Source of the DNA: CAXBNB01 sp965267535
Lineage (GTDB): Bacteria; Bacteroidota; Bacteroidia; Cytophagales; Cyclobacteriaceae
Reading direction: 5' to 3'
Assembly (NCBI GenBank): GCA_965267535.1
Contig: OZ254082.1
Span: forward strand, 124,001 to 188,000
Length of the DNA stretch: 64,000 nt
Shown here: positions 54,601 through 64,000 of the stretch, piece after piece
Numbering within the stretch: the stretch's first letter is position 1
Layout of the letters: each line of letters begins with the position of its first letter
The notes under the pieces: generated by a model
The model's database searches: none
Told to the model about the DNA's origin: nothing
Seen by the model: only the letters and a program-made list of their open reading frames with translations
Translations under genes and position numbers: made by a program

Positions 54601-57600
54601 ACCGATATACTTTGTCAGAGGCGTTTGATATATCAGCAGGGCTGACATCCAACGAAAACTTTTCGATATCCGGACAAGATACCGCTCCTCTTTCTATGGA
54701 CATAAGTGGAGATGGAAAAACGTTTTATGTATCCGGAGGGCAGGGTGACGATATCAATGTATATCACCTGCCGGGTATAAGTTTTTCAGAAGCAGTGGCA
54801 AACAGTGGAGCTTTGGAGGGTACGTATACCTTTAGTCTGATAGGTGATGCATTTATCAATTCCGGAGGTACTTTGGTGGCAGGCACACATTTCAATATAA
54901 CAGGGCTACCGGAGGGCCTATCCGCTGCTATGGCTGTTTCTGCCGATGGTAGTGAGGCCGTGGTGTCTATAGCAGGAAATGCTACGGAGCATCAAAATGC
55001 AGATGATATTACTGTAAACCTCACCATCACCTTTTTAGATGCTGCTTTTGTATCAGGGGATGCCTCTTCCATTAGCAATACATCAGTGAGCCTCAATACT
55101 ACTTTTGATTATGATGATAACCCGGTAATTACATACACGCCAGTGGTTTTTGAGGAGCACTACTTAAATGAGGGAACAGTGGGAGGCGCTATGACTATTC
55201 AGATCGAGCACGAAACATTTTCTAATGCAGGAAATGTTCTTACCATAGGAGACGACTATTCGATTGCAGGTTTGCCATCGGGTTTGGTTCCGCAGCTGTC
55301 TGTAGCACCCAATGGGTTATCTGCTGTATTATCTTTCAGCGGAGCGGCAACAGACCATCAGGATGTTCATGATGTGGCAGACCTCATCTTTACCTTTGAA
55401 AACTCAGCGTTTACCAGTACAGAAGCACAGTATGTGTTTGGTGCTGTAGCGCAAAGTAGCGGAGCTTCGATTGACTTTGAAGACAATAATCCTTCCATAG
55501 CCTATGGCAGTAGGTTGAATTTAGCGGAGAGCAGGGACTTTATGTTTGAGGCAAAGTTTAGTGTGGCCAATGAAGATGCAGGGTCGGCATTTACCTTTAG
55601 TAGCGATGGCCTGACTATGTTTGTGGCCAGCTGGAACAATAAAGCCATATATCAGTACACCCTCACTACTCCGTTTGATGTTTCATCGGGAGTAAGTTAT
55701 AGCGGGCATTCATTCGATGTTTCCAATGAAGAAAATACCCCTACAGACGTGGATTTTAGCCCCGATGGCACAAAAATGTACGTGCAGGGGGGATCCGACA
55801 ATGTAAATCAATATTCACTTTCTTCACCGTTTGATTTGTCGGCAGGAGCTACACACAGTGTTACTTTTGACCTTGGCAATGACGTGCAACCATCGGGTAT
55901 CACCTTTAGCCAGAATGGCAGGAAAATGTACATGATAGGGTCAAGCAACGACAAGATATACCAGTATTCGCTGGAAGTCCCCTTTGATCTCAATGGTGGA
56001 GTTACAGATGACGGCACCCCCTACAGTGTGTCCAGCTACAACTATTCAGGTATAATCATTTCTGAAAACGGAAAAAATATATTTCTGGTGAATACCTCCT
56101 ACCCCGGGCAGACATCTATAAGCCAATACAACCTGAATGTGCCCTACGATATCACATCGGGAGCAACCCCAGTGGGAGGTCAAAGCCTTTTTGAATTTAC
56201 TAACCATACAGCAGATATTTTCTTAACACCCGATGGAGCCAAATTGATGATACTCACCAATAGTCAGGATGTATATCAGCTGGGATTAAAAACCGATGGT
56301 TTCAAGGAAATAACCATTAATGATGGCGGAGTAGAAGGCTCTTTATTTTTAGCCATAGATGATGAACGCTTTACAAATGAAGGAGGCAGTTTTACACATG
56401 GTACAGAGTATACCATCAATAATTTGCCAGCGGGGCTGATGCCAGCTATGGAAATAGCTGCCGACGGCAGATCAGCACTGCTTACCCTCTCGGGCAAGGC
56501 CACTGCACATCAACACCTGAATGATGTAGAGCTTGAGTTTACCTTTGCCAATAGTGCTTTTGAAGGCGGAAATGCAGCAGCGGTAGCCCATGCTACCAAT
56601 GCTTCGTCAGGTAGGTGGGTAGATTTCAGAGATAACAACCCGGCACTCCAATATGGCAATGTGCTTGATATGGATTTTGCTACAGCAGCCGGTAGCCCAC
56701 TGGATGTCTCAAACTGGGGCGATTATCCTTCCGGCATCCAATTTAGCAATGACGGAATGAAAATGTTCTTATCGGTATACGGCCTGGGGTCGGTGTATCA
56801 ATACAACCTGACCAACGCCTACGACATTACCGGTGGAGTTTCATACGTAGGTGCTTACAATCACTCCACAGAAGATGCGTATGCTGAAAACATAGCGTTT
56901 TCGACCGATGGACTCAGGCTGTTTATTTTAGGATCTGATACCTACTCGATATATCAGTACCAGCTTACTACACCTTTTGATGTTACTTCAGGAGTAACTT
57001 ATTCTGGTTTGTCATTTAACCACGAAGCGTACGACACCTCGGTTTACGGCTTTACTTTCAATAGTGATGGAAGCAAAATGTACCTACAGGGGACAAACGA
57101 TTATGAAATTTTTCAGTTTGACCTATCCACACCATTTGATCTGACTGGTGTAAGTCAGGCAGGAAGCCCTATGGTGACAGATAATGTGAGTGTTACCGGT
57201 ATGGCTTTTTCAGCAGATGGCAGGTATTTGTTGATGACAAACGATAACGATTACCAGATAGTACGGTACCAGCTTTTTGTACCCTTCGATGTATCGCAGG
57301 GCGGTATAAGCAAAGAGGTGTATCCGCTTGGCTACTGGCCCGCAGGTATTGGCATTCAGGCCGATGGCTCCAGGGTGTTTGTGTTAAACGGGGATAATTA
57401 TTCCATTCAGCAATTTGATATCGACCTGGGAGGTTTTAAGGAAACAGTAGCAAATGATGGTACGGTGAGTGGATCCGTTGGGGTAGATATTATAGACGAT
57501 ACCTTTACCAATGCCGGTGCAAGCCTTACACACGGGGTGGACTTCAATATCAACAACTTGCCTCCGGGCCTTTCTGTTACTTTAGATGTGGCAGCAGATG

Positions 57601-60600
57601 GCTATTCGGCTACAGTCACACTATCCGGTACAAGTGCCAACCATGGTGACATCAATGATATAGAAAGTTTGCAATTTCATTTTCAGAACTCGGCATTTAG
57701 CAATTACCCTGCTGGCGAAGTAGCAAATGCCAGCAACCACAATTCTAATCTGGGGATAGACTACAGGGCATACACTGAAAACGACATCACCTCATTTACG
57801 TTTGCTGAAATCAACGGGCCCGAACTTATCTTTACAGAATCTCACACCATTACCGCAGAGGCTGCTACCGGAACCGACATTTCAGCCCTTACTCCTACTG
57901 TAATGGTATCACCAGAAGCCACCCTCTTGCCGGATACAGGCGTAGCACAGGATTTCACTTCTACCGTTACATATACAGTAACAGCCGAAGACGGCACACC
58001 TCAGGAGTGGCAGGTGACAATCACGGAAAAGCCCGCTGCACCTACCGACATTCTGTTGTCAAATGATAAGATAGATGAAAATAGCATGGCAGGTACACTG
58101 GTAGGCACATTATCAACTGTTGATGCCAGCTTTGCGGATGCGCACTCGTACACTTTTGTGGCAGGCACAAACGATAACGAATCGTTTAGCATAATGAACG
58201 GAAATGAACTGGTAACAACCGAGCCGCTCGATTATGAAAACTCAGCAGTATGGCTGGTGGATCTAATGACCGACGATGGAAATGGAGGCACGTTCACCAA
58301 ACAAATTGAAATCCACTTGAATGATGTGAACGAAGCTCCTACAGCTTTGCAGCTTTCCGGCAATACAGTTGATGAAAGCTCGCCAACCGGTACTGTGGTG
58401 GGTATGTTTACAACCACCGACGAGGATGGAGAGGAAACACATACCTACTCACTGAAAAGTGGTAATACAGATAACGATTCGTTTGATATAGATGGAAATA
58501 ATCTGATCACCGCAGAGGTGCTGGATTATGAAACCAAAAACGTGTACAACCTGGAGGTAATCGTAACCGATAAAGGAGGGTTGACATACGAAGAAGCCTT
58601 TGTGATCCAAATAAACAATCTACCGCCACAAATTACTTCTATTACTCTTAGCAATGATAAATTAGCTGAAAACAGCAGCATTGGTAGCGTAGTTGGCGAT
58701 TTTGCCACATTCGGTGAAGACCTGTCCGGAAGCTTTTCCTACACTTTAGTAAACGGAGCAGGCGACACAGACAATGCCTCTTTCGATACATCAGGAGATC
58801 AACTGATAACCAAATCAGACTTTGATTTTGAGACGAAAAGCAGCTATAGCATACGGGTAATGTCGGATGACGGCAACCTGACAGAGGAGCAGGTATTTAC
58901 AATATCCATCACGGATCAACCCGAAGCTCCTACCGATATTCAATTGAGTGCCTCAGAAGTGGCTGAAAACAATGCCACCGGTGAAGTAGTGGGACTTTTT
59001 ACTGCTACAGATGAGGATACAGGAGAAAGCCATACCTATACGTTGGTGGCAGGAGAAGGCGATTCAGGAAATGCAGCTTTTGCAATCAATCAGGATCAAT
59101 TGCTCACTGCAGCAGTCTATGATTTTGAAACTCAGGCGAGCTATTCGATACGGGTTCAGGCTCATGATGGCAATGGAGGTACTTATCAGAAAGTATTTAC
59201 CATTACCATTCTCAATCAAAATGAAAGTATACTAATAGCCAACCCTATAGCAGACCAGTCGCTCGATGAGGGTTTTCAAACTCATCAGATTGATCTGAGT
59301 ACGGTTTTTGCCGATCAGGATAACGACCCGCTTACTTATGAAGTGTCCAGCAGCAATACGGATGCTGTGACCGTGACCCACACAGGAGCCACTCTGACAA
59401 TTACTGAGGTAGGCTTGGGTACTGCCACGATCACTGTTACCGCAGACGATGGGTCAGGTGTTACGACCTCAGATGAGTTTGCAGTAGTGGTAAACGACGT
59501 GAATGAATCACCGGTGGTTAGCCAGCCGATAGCAGATATACTCGATTTGATCGAAGGCTTTGTGCAAACGCAGGTCAGCTATGTCGATGTGTTTACCGAT
59601 GGAGATGGAGATGAACTGACCATAGAAGTATCGAGCAGCGAGCCTGCGGTAGTTACTGTCAGCAAAAACGAAAACCATCAAATACTAATCGATGAAACAG
59701 GAATGGGAACGAGTGTCATTACCGTTACCGCTACTGACGGACGTGGAGGTGAAGTTTCCGACCAGTTTACCGTTACTGTAAGCAAGGCGCCCAGTTCAGC
59801 TAACGATATTGTGTCATTTTCAGTCGCGGATCAAGTAGGAGAGTCACTCATCGATACCAATAATCATACAGTGGAGCTCACGGTGGGCTCATCTGCAGAT
59901 ATTACGAGCCTTTCACCTCAGATTTTAGTTTCTGACCTGGCTTCCATTAGTCCGGAATCGGGCATAGCTCAGGATTTTTCTGCTGCTGTGGTGTATACAG
60001 TTACTGCCGAAAATGGAGATACACAAAACTGGACCGTAACGGTAGAGCAGAAAAAAGCTCAGACGATCTCCATCCAGCCAATTGGAGAGAAAGTATATGG
60101 AGACGACCCGTTCCAGCTAGTGGCCGATGCTACTTCCCAACTCAATGTTAGCCTGGAACTGGTCAGTGGAGGCAATGCGGTTAGTTTGCAGGGAAGCACC
60201 ATCACGATAGTGGGTGCCGGAGACTTTACGGTAAGGGCCTATCAGGCAGGCAATGCCGAGTATGAGGAGGCGTCTGTAGAGCAGACACTAACCATACAGA
60301 AAGCCGTACTGACGGCTACTGCAGACGATAAGTCGAGGGAGTATGGTACCGCAAATCCTGAATTGACTATCCAATACGCGGGATTTGTAAATGGAGACGA
60401 ATTAACAGATTTGCAGGAAGTGCCTGTGGCTACTACTGCTGCTACGGCTACCAGCGATGTGGGTAATTATGCCATCGAAGTGAGTGTGGGTAATAATGCA
60501 AATTATACCATCACACCGGTAAGCGGTACCCTCACTATTGTTCAGGCTACTGCCGAAATAAGCATTACAGACCTGGAGCAGGATGCTGACGGATCGGCCA

Positions 60601-61022
60601 AGAAACCCACCGTAACTACCAGCCCCGAAGGGCTCAACTTTACCATTACATTTGATGGTGAGTCGGAGGCACCCACGGAAGCGGGGACTTATGCTGTGGT
60701 AGTTTCGATAGAGGACACCAACTACAAGGGAGAGCAAACGGCTAACTTTACCATCAATGGTATAGCCACAGGCATAGAAGATTTGGCATGGGAGTATTCA
60801 TTATATCCTAATCCGGCTCAAAATTGGGTGAAGATAGAAACCCCTGAAAATGAAGCCTTACAAGTAGCCGTATATGACCTGAATGGCCAGTTGGTATTAA
60901 CCAAAGATTTTAAAACCCACAACAACAACCTCGATATCAGTGGCCTGAAAAATGGCTTTTACCTGATCTCGTTACAAACCAAACAATATTCCACAACAAC
61001 AAGGCTTCTTATCAAGCGATAA
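51648..61022 (+). CDS. Giant modular surface protein with beta-propellers, cadherin repeats and T9SS type A sorting domain
   Basis: 3124 residues, signal peptide (about 1-26). Five beta-propeller regions built of VFIIGRDAGEINQYTLASAYDIS-like blades alternate with six copies of a ~110-residue module marked F-x-E-x-x-x-N-x-G and G-x-x-Y-x-I-x-x-L-P-x-G-L (starts near 289, 670, 1045, 1167, 1551, 1929); modules 3 and 4 are adjacent with no propeller between. Then come a DUF5018-like Ig domain (2044), four cadherin repeats (2130-2530), two more Ig/cadherin-like domains, a second DUF5018-like domain (2717), MBG-like domains (2802, 2885) and a type A T9SS sorting domain (YSLYPNPAQNWVKIETPE, from about 3050, ending RLLIKR). 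Likely a cell-surface adhesin or matrix protein; ligand unknown. Confidence 0.92.
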   Translation: MLQALLNKFSLLTAVTIMLIRLASAQSISYKASYDFSAGATFSTNQSVATEETFPTDLYFSPDGMKVFIIGRDAGEINQYTLASAYDISGGLTHNGSHIISTEESTPYSLTFSNDGFTCYILGSATDRVYQYGLSVAFDITSTVTLQGSYYVGLGNPNSLAFNDDGTRFYVGTTSGHQIYQYNLSNAFDVTSGIITAAGSSDALYYSVYDFEFANDGYEIFVLNTTDGVQHFELAQPYDVSSGFTEIGEVYSVSLEESNSYGLALHPEGNRFFITGSFGDDINQFDLNAPAYAETIANNGSLAGAYNTFSLTGETFANPGATLVFNTDYQISNLPAGLTPVIETSANGRSALLYFEGSATSHQNVNDVASLNFTFSNSAFAGGNAAAVSGAVSASSGISIDFRNNSTPIVAYGTLPAISGASYNETVFSVASEDISPEDIAFNPTGSKVFVIGSNSDAVFEYNLSTPFDLSAGVTYSGNSHSVSTEESIPTGVTFSRDGFTMFISGRGSNEINQYSLTAAFDLSSTIAHEGSLDISAHTTNLHGLALSPDGKTLLACGNDIYQFNLTNAFDITSGVSYETMFDQTTTLTGIEFGPDGTQLLYINSSRVFGIYDLSIPFSIEGDVTGASVFVVTSQDGGPRGISYSADKSKLFMVGTSNRNIYQYGITPKRFEESFNDNGTMQGTITLRVIDDQFNSAGATLSQGIDYTISGLPSGLSSELNVAENGVTAELILTGAAVNNDIADNVSNLQFTFNNSAFVNSDASQVINAQGANSYIPVAFKELNGQIYGSDAYQLAGLTFDNSPVSVATQTNTPYGLTFNDDGTKMFVLGGSEGTINQYALSIAYDVSTATVEGSPLDVSVDENQPTNLAFNNDGTRMYLIGRGKDKLHQYSLGTPFDINGTITHEGSVAFTDGIGVTFSSEGSRMFLTKASVIYQYALNTPFDIRGGVSQVANTSTGASNSYSPTFSPNGKELFVVSSSNRRIYRYTLSEAFDISAGLTSNENFSISGQDTAPLSMDISGDGKTFYVSGGQGDDINVYHLPGISFSEAVANSGALEGTYTFSLIGDAFINSGGTLVAGTHFNITGLPEGLSAAMAVSADGSEAVVSIAGNATEHQNADDITVNLTITFLDAAFVSGDASSISNTSVSLNTTFDYDDNPVITYTPVVFEEHYLNEGTVGGAMTIQIEHETFSNAGNVLTIGDDYSIAGLPSGLVPQLSVAPNGLSAVLSFSGAATDHQDVHDVADLIFTFENSAFTSTEAQYVFGAVAQSSGASIDFEDNNPSIAYGSRLNLAESRDFMFEAKFSVANEDAGSAFTFSSDGLTMFVASWNNKAIYQYTLTTPFDVSSGVSYSGHSFDVSNEENTPTDVDFSPDGTKMYVQGGSDNVNQYSLSSPFDLSAGATHSVTFDLGNDVQPSGITFSQNGRKMYMIGSSNDKIYQYSLEVPFDLNGGVTDDGTPYSVSSYNYSGIIISENGKNIFLVNTSYPGQTSISQYNLNVPYDITSGATPVGGQSLFEFTNHTADIFLTPDGAKLMILTNSQDVYQLGLKTDGFKEITINDGGVEGSLFLAIDDERFTNEGGSFTHGTEYTINNLPAGLMPAMEIAADGRSALLTLSGKATAHQHLNDVELEFTFANSAFEGGNAAAVAHATNASSGRWVDFRDNNPALQYGNVLDMDFATAAGSPLDVSNWGDYPSGIQFSNDGMKMFLSVYGLGSVYQYNLTNAYDITGGVSYVGAYNHSTEDAYAENIAFSTDGLRLFILGSDTYSIYQYQLTTPFDVTSGVTYSGLSFNHEAYDTSVYGFTFNSDGSKMYLQGTNDYEIFQFDLSTPFDLTGVSQAGSPMVTDNVSVTGMAFSADGRYLLMTNDNDYQIVRYQLFVPFDVSQGGISKEVYPLGYWPAGIGIQADGSRVFVLNGDNYSIQQFDIDLGGFKETVANDGTVSGSVGVDIIDDTFTNAGASLTHGVDFNINNLPPGLSVTLDVAADGYSATVTLSGTSANHGDINDIESLQFHFQNSAFSNYPAGEVANASNHNSNLGIDYRAYTENDITSFTFAEINGPELIFTESHTITAEAATGTDISALTPTVMVSPEATLLPDTGVAQDFTSTVTYTVTAEDGTPQEWQVTITEKPAAPTDILLSNDKIDENSMAGTLVGTLSTVDASFADAHSYTFVAGTNDNESFSIMNGNELVTTEPLDYENSAVWLVDLMTDDGNGGTFTKQIEIHLNDVNEAPTALQLSGNTVDESSPTGTVVGMFTTTDEDGEETHTYSLKSGNTDNDSFDIDGNNLITAEVLDYETKNVYNLEVIVTDKGGLTYEEAFVIQINNLPPQITSITLSNDKLAENSSIGSVVGDFATFGEDLSGSFSYTLVNGAGDTDNASFDTSGDQLITKSDFDFETKSSYSIRVMSDDGNLTEEQVFTISITDQPEAPTDIQLSASEVAENNATGEVVGLFTATDEDTGESHTYTLVAGEGDSGNAAFAINQDQLLTAAVYDFETQASYSIRVQAHDGNGGTYQKVFTITILNQNESILIANPIADQSLDEGFQTHQIDLSTVFADQDNDPLTYEVSSSNTDAVTVTHTGATLTITEVGLGTATITVTADDGSGVTTSDEFAVVVNDVNESPVVSQPIADILDLIEGFVQTQVSYVDVFTDGDGDELTIEVSSSEPAVVTVSKNENHQILIDETGMGTSVITVTATDGRGGEVSDQFTVTVSKAPSSANDIVSFSVADQVGESLIDTNNHTVELTVGSSADITSLSPQILVSDLASISPESGIAQDFSAAVVYTVTAENGDTQNWTVTVEQKKAQTISIQPIGEKVYGDDPFQLVADATSQLNVSLELVSGGNAVSLQGSTITIVGAGDFTVRAYQAGNAEYEEASVEQTLTIQKAVLTATADDKSREYGTANPELTIQYAGFVNGDELTDLQEVPVATTAATATSDVGNYAIEVSVGNNANYTITPVSGTLTIVQATAEISITDLEQDADGSAKKPTVTTSPEGLNFTITFDGESEAPTEAGTYAVVVSIEDTNYKGEQTANFTINGIATGIEDLAWEYSLYPNPAQNWVKIETPENEALQVAVYDLNGQLVLTKDFKTHNNNLDISGLKNGFYLISLQTKQYSTTTRLLIKR

Positions 61023-61051
61023 GGCAACACCGTAGTATTTTGTTTGAATCG

Positions 61052-61086
61052 AAAGGTGCCTCATTTGGGGCACCTTTTGGTGTTTT
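61052..61086 (+). terminator. Intrinsic terminator after the giant adhesin
   Basis: AAAGGTGCC / GGCACCTTT (61052-61060 and 61069-61077) followed by a T-rich run with a GG interruption. It lies between two convergent genes and works best in the plus direction. Confidence 0.8.
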
Positions 61087-61100
61087 TTCTGTTGTGCAAG

Positions 61101-64000
61101 TTATTTTATCATGATACTTTTAGTGCTAGTGTCGAAATCTGTAACGATCTTCAGTAAATATGCGCCTCTTGGGATGCCATCGATTTCGAATGAATAACTA
61201 TCCCGGCTTTTTTTAATGAAAATAGGTTTACCTGATAAGTCGATAAGAGAAGCATTAATTATGGTGTTCATTTTGTCAAATGACATGATGTTCAAGACTG
61301 TTGAAGCAGGGTTAGGCCATATTTTAAATCGCTGAGTTGTTTTTTCGGAGAGGATAGAAGTTACTACAGAAGATTCAGCTTCAATGTCAAATGCTTCACT
61401 TTGTAAATCTCCATCACTAACCTTGACGGTTATGAGTAGTTGTTGATTTTTATTTTCTAGAAAAGAAAAGCTATTGTTTTCCACTGAATAGCCTTGTCCT
61501 TCTAATATTGTTATGACAAAATCATCAAGGTTATCATTGTCCGGATCTTCGATTTCCAAATTTGAAATAGGAATTTCAAATTGTTGTGGATCCACGTTAG
61601 TAGAAGGATATAGATTAAAAACAAGGGTTTCTGTTTGACCAACTATTATAGGAGGATCATTAACAGGGCTTACTTCAATATCGATCGGATAAGGATCGCT
61701 ATCATAAAATCCATCATTTACAATTACAGGCACAGCAATTTTGCCGAAGTAGTTATGGTCAGGAATTATTGTCGTTCCATCTAAGGAATAATTTTCCCCA
61801 CCTAAAATCCTCAATGAAAATTTCTCAGTTTCTGTGTCGTCTGGGTCTTTTACATCAAGCTGGGACATTGATAGAATAAAGGGAGTGTCTTCCTTGATTA
61901 CTACTGCTTCTTTTAGTCCAGCTATAACAGGTTTGTCGTTAATGGGTGAAATCAGAATATCAACCTCAAACGCAACGGTTTCTAAATCATTAGTGATCGA
62001 GATTGTGAGTTTACTTTGTCCAAAGTAATTTTCTAAAGGCTTTATAAGCAGAGACGATTCGTTGAGAGTCAATGAAATGTTTTGGTCGTTGGTTGATACT
62101 GTGTATGTATTTGACCCAATATTGTGAATGTAATCATCAAGGTTTATTTTGTAAGAGGAGTCTTCATCAATTTCAATTGAGGCCAAATCTTGAAGCAAAT
62201 AAATAGAGCTGCTGGTAGTAATTTCTGTTTTATGAAAATTGTTAGAATAGTTAATGATTGTATTCTGTGGGTAATTTTGATTGAAGTTAAATACAAAAGC
62301 GTGATAGTGGGTTTGTGGCATTAATCTAGAAACTGTAATGTTTTCATCAGAACCTGCATAAACGACATATCCACCCCCAAGCTCTGTCCCAAGACCATAT
62401 TGCGGGTTGCTTTCATAAAACTGTAAATCCAGAGGTAATTTAGTCAGATTATCCAGTTCGCTAATAATGACGAGTTTTTCTGATTTTTTAGTTTGAATAA
62501 AGTTTAAATCAAATGAATTGTAACTTAGGTTTTGTGCTTCTATAGAAAATTCTTCGATAGAAGATTTTGTGACACTGTTGTTTTTTTGGATGTAAAACCC
62601 TCCATCACCCAACGATGAATAAATAAAATCAATTTTGTTATCTCCATCAATGTCAGCATTTATGCTAGTAAAACCCCTATCAGGTGTGTCAATATTTAAT
62701 TCTTGAAGGGTAAAAGAATTTTCATTGTTTAGCATAAGCTTGTGAGAACAACCTTTCCAACAATCAATAATTATATCATTGTCATCATCTCCATCCACAT
62801 CAAAAACATTTATATCAGTGTAAAACAACAAATCACCCAACACAATAACTTCATGTAACTCAAAGGAGCCATCATTATTTCCTATGTACACCAAGAGCTT
62901 TGCTTCTGTATGGCTTTCGTCTCTTGCAGCAACAAGAAGGTCTTGGTATCCATCAAAGTTGTAATCTAGAGATTGAATTCCACTTAAAAACATATTAAGG
63001 TCAATTGTTGATTCAGTAAAGGCTCCAGCACCATCATTCATTAAAATTGAAATGTTTTTTGATAATCTATTTAATGTGGCTATATCAGTAAATCCATCAC
63101 TATTGAAATCATTGGCTGTTAGTTTAATGATCCCATCACCCTTGCCTAGGGTTATATAGTTCTCAGTTTGAAAATATTTGTTACTTGGGTCATTTGTCAA
63201 GTGAAAAAGACGTATTAGATTAGCATACCTCTGAAAATAGAGTAGTTCATCTTCTGAATCATTATTACTATCAATTAGTATTGGTTCTGAAGGGATTGAA
63301 GTTAGCTTCCAAATTTTAGGTGTATCGAACTGCCTATTACCTAAACCATACATAACGTAAAGATTTGGTTGGGATGTGCATAGGAGTATGTCGTTAATGC
63401 CATCAGAATTAAAATCGTATATAAGGCCGGTTTTACTAAAGCTGATTGAAGGGTATTCATTGTATTCACTAAAACTGTCTTTTTCACTACCCCAGCGAAT
63501 TACTACTTTTCCATGAGGCGAAATTTCTATTACGTCTTCGATTCCATCCGAGTCCATGTCTTCATAGAGAAGGTCTACTGTGGTTACATTTAGTAGGTTA
63601 TATAAAGAGCTAGCCACTTCGTTATTTTCATCTAGGAAATGAACCTCCTGATTGTTTATCCCATGTATAACAATCTCTTTTTTGGTATCGCCGTTTACAT
63701 CAACTCCAAGAATTTCTATTGGAGTTTCGATTACTTCATCTGAGATCAAGTCAATTTTTGCTTGGATTTCACCTCCTGAGTTCGGGAAATAAGATATGCC
63801 AAGATGTCTGTATATGGTCCTAAAAACTATATCTAAAGAATTGTTATTGTCGATATCAATTAGGGCAGGTGTTCCAATATTATAATTACCTTCGTTATTA
63901 CTTATGTTGTTCTTAGTGAAGGTGTTTGATAAAGGGTCGTAAATTAGTGAATAGAGTTCATTGGAATGATCGTAAACTAGATCAGGGTAGCCATCCATAC
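61101..64000 (-). CDS. FG-GAP/VCBS repeat protein with T9SS type A sorting domain, start outside the window
   Basis: 966 residues are visible; the frame runs past the right edge, so the N-terminus (and signal peptide) is missing. Many FG-GAP/VCBS blades carry D-x-N/D-x-D-G-x-x-D motifs (DGYPDLVYDH, DINNNSLDIVF, DFNSDGFTDIATL, DFNSDGINDILLC), calcium-binding loops of a propeller. A fibronectin-like stretch, about three cadherin-like domains with the PVNDPP linker (SPINDKPVI, SPVNDPPII), and the sorting domain (RFKIWPNPASTVLNIMSF, ending KSIMIK) follow. The gene is clearly AT-rich, near 30 percent GC in sampled lines. Secreted and surface-attached; ligand unknown. Confidence 0.9.
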   Translation of the reverse strand, partial: MDGYPDLVYDHSNELYSLIYDPLSNTFTKNNISNNEGNYNIGTPALIDIDNNNSLDIVFRTIYRHLGISYFPNSGGEIQAKIDLISDEVIETPIEILGVDVNGDTKKEIVIHGINNQEVHFLDENNEVASSLYNLLNVTTVDLLYEDMDSDGIEDVIEISPHGKVVIRWGSEKDSFSEYNEYPSISFSKTGLIYDFNSDGINDILLCTSQPNLYVMYGLGNRQFDTPKIWKLTSIPSEPILIDSNNDSEDELLYFQRYANLIRLFHLTNDPSNKYFQTENYITLGKGDGIIKLTANDFNSDGFTDIATLNRLSKNISILMNDGAGAFTESTIDLNMFLSGIQSLDYNFDGYQDLLVAARDESHTEAKLLVYIGNNDGSFELHEVIVLGDLLFYTDINVFDVDGDDDNDIIIDCWKGCSHKLMLNNENSFTLQELNIDTPDRGFTSINADIDGDNKIDFIYSSLGDGGFYIQKNNSVTKSSIEEFSIEAQNLSYNSFDLNFIQTKKSEKLVIISELDNLTKLPLDLQFYESNPQYGLGTELGGGYVVYAGSDENITVSRLMPQTHYHAFVFNFNQNYPQNTIINYSNNFHKTEITTSSSIYLLQDLASIEIDEDSSYKINLDDYIHNIGSNTYTVSTNDQNISLTLNESSLLIKPLENYFGQSKLTISITNDLETVAFEVDILISPINDKPVIAGLKEAVVIKEDTPFILSMSQLDVKDPDDTETEKFSLRILGGENYSLDGTTIIPDHNYFGKIAVPVIVNDGFYDSDPYPIDIEVSPVNDPPIIVGQTETLVFNLYPSTNVDPQQFEIPISNLEIEDPDNDNLDDFVITILEGQGYSVENNSFSFLENKNQQLLITVKVSDGDLQSEAFDIEAESSVVTSILSEKTTQRFKIWPNPASTVLNIMSFDKMNTIINASLIDLSGKPIFIKKSRDSYSFEIDGIPRGAYLLKIVTDFDTSTKSIMIK

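Overview
The window looks like the chromosome of a marine-type, gliding-lineage Bacteroidota, most likely order Cytophagales. The evidence is T9SS-style C-terminal sorting regions on giant secreted proteins, a DUF4846 lipoprotein, an S9 dipeptidyl peptidase, weak or absent Shine-Dalgarno sequences, and repeated matches to the Bacteroidota promoter (-7 box TAnnTTTG, sometimes with a -33 TTG/TTTG). Species cannot be named from the sequence alone. No tRNA, rRNA, CRISPR array, insertion sequence or prophage was seen.

Layout. 1-6.9 kb: an AsmA-family protein cut by the left edge, a TerB-like protein, the fatty-acid beta-oxidation pair fadI-fadJ and a small secreted protein. 7.0-13.9 kb is a sulfur assimilation region: serine acetyltransferase and cysM (overlapping, plus strand), then on the minus strand aguB, aguA and a siroheme-synthase N-domain gene (polyamine and siroheme genes in one tight operon) and a siroheme sulfite/nitrite reductase. 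13.9-17.7 kb: glmM, a small Cys-containing membrane protein, mazG, ispF, mnmD. 17.8-24.8 kb: a 2318-residue secreted protein with lamin-tail and many Ig-like domains. 24.9-32.9 kb: asd, a THUMP-like methyltransferase, a TerB-like protein, cystathionine gamma-synthase, a sulfotransferase, a FAD oxidoreductase and pheS. 33.0-34.3 kb: a Fic protein behind an elaborate repeat promoter. 34.3-51.4 kb: sdaA, asnS, a PfkB/adenosine kinase, a DPP-IV-like peptidase, a DUF4846 lipoprotein, asnB, dxs, an alpha/beta hydrolase, an MltF-like lytic transglycosylase and a two-component pair. 51.6-64 kb: a 3124-residue modular adhesin and, convergent to it, an AT-rich FG-GAP/VCBS protein cut by the right edge. 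Both end in T9SS type A sorting domains.

How the genes connect. Serine acetyltransferase makes O-acetylserine and CysM turns it into cysteine with sulfide. The siroheme gene and the sulfite reductase supply that sulfide. Asd and cystathionine gamma-synthase carry aspartate and cysteine toward methionine. IspF and Dxs show that the MEP isoprenoid pathway is used.

The most exciting signal is in the 5' leader of the sulfite reductase gene (13611-13837, minus strand). A 23-codon ORF with three consecutive TGT (Cys) codons sits between a promoter box and a strong intrinsic terminator hairpin just ahead of the reductase start. This looks like a cysteine-sensing leader-peptide attenuator, which I do not know to be described in Bacteroidota. 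Second is the fic promoter: three exact 41-bp-period copies of an inverted repeat, the last one overlapping the promoter. Third is the sdaA promoter, where an inverted repeat fills the spacer between consensus -33 and -7 boxes.
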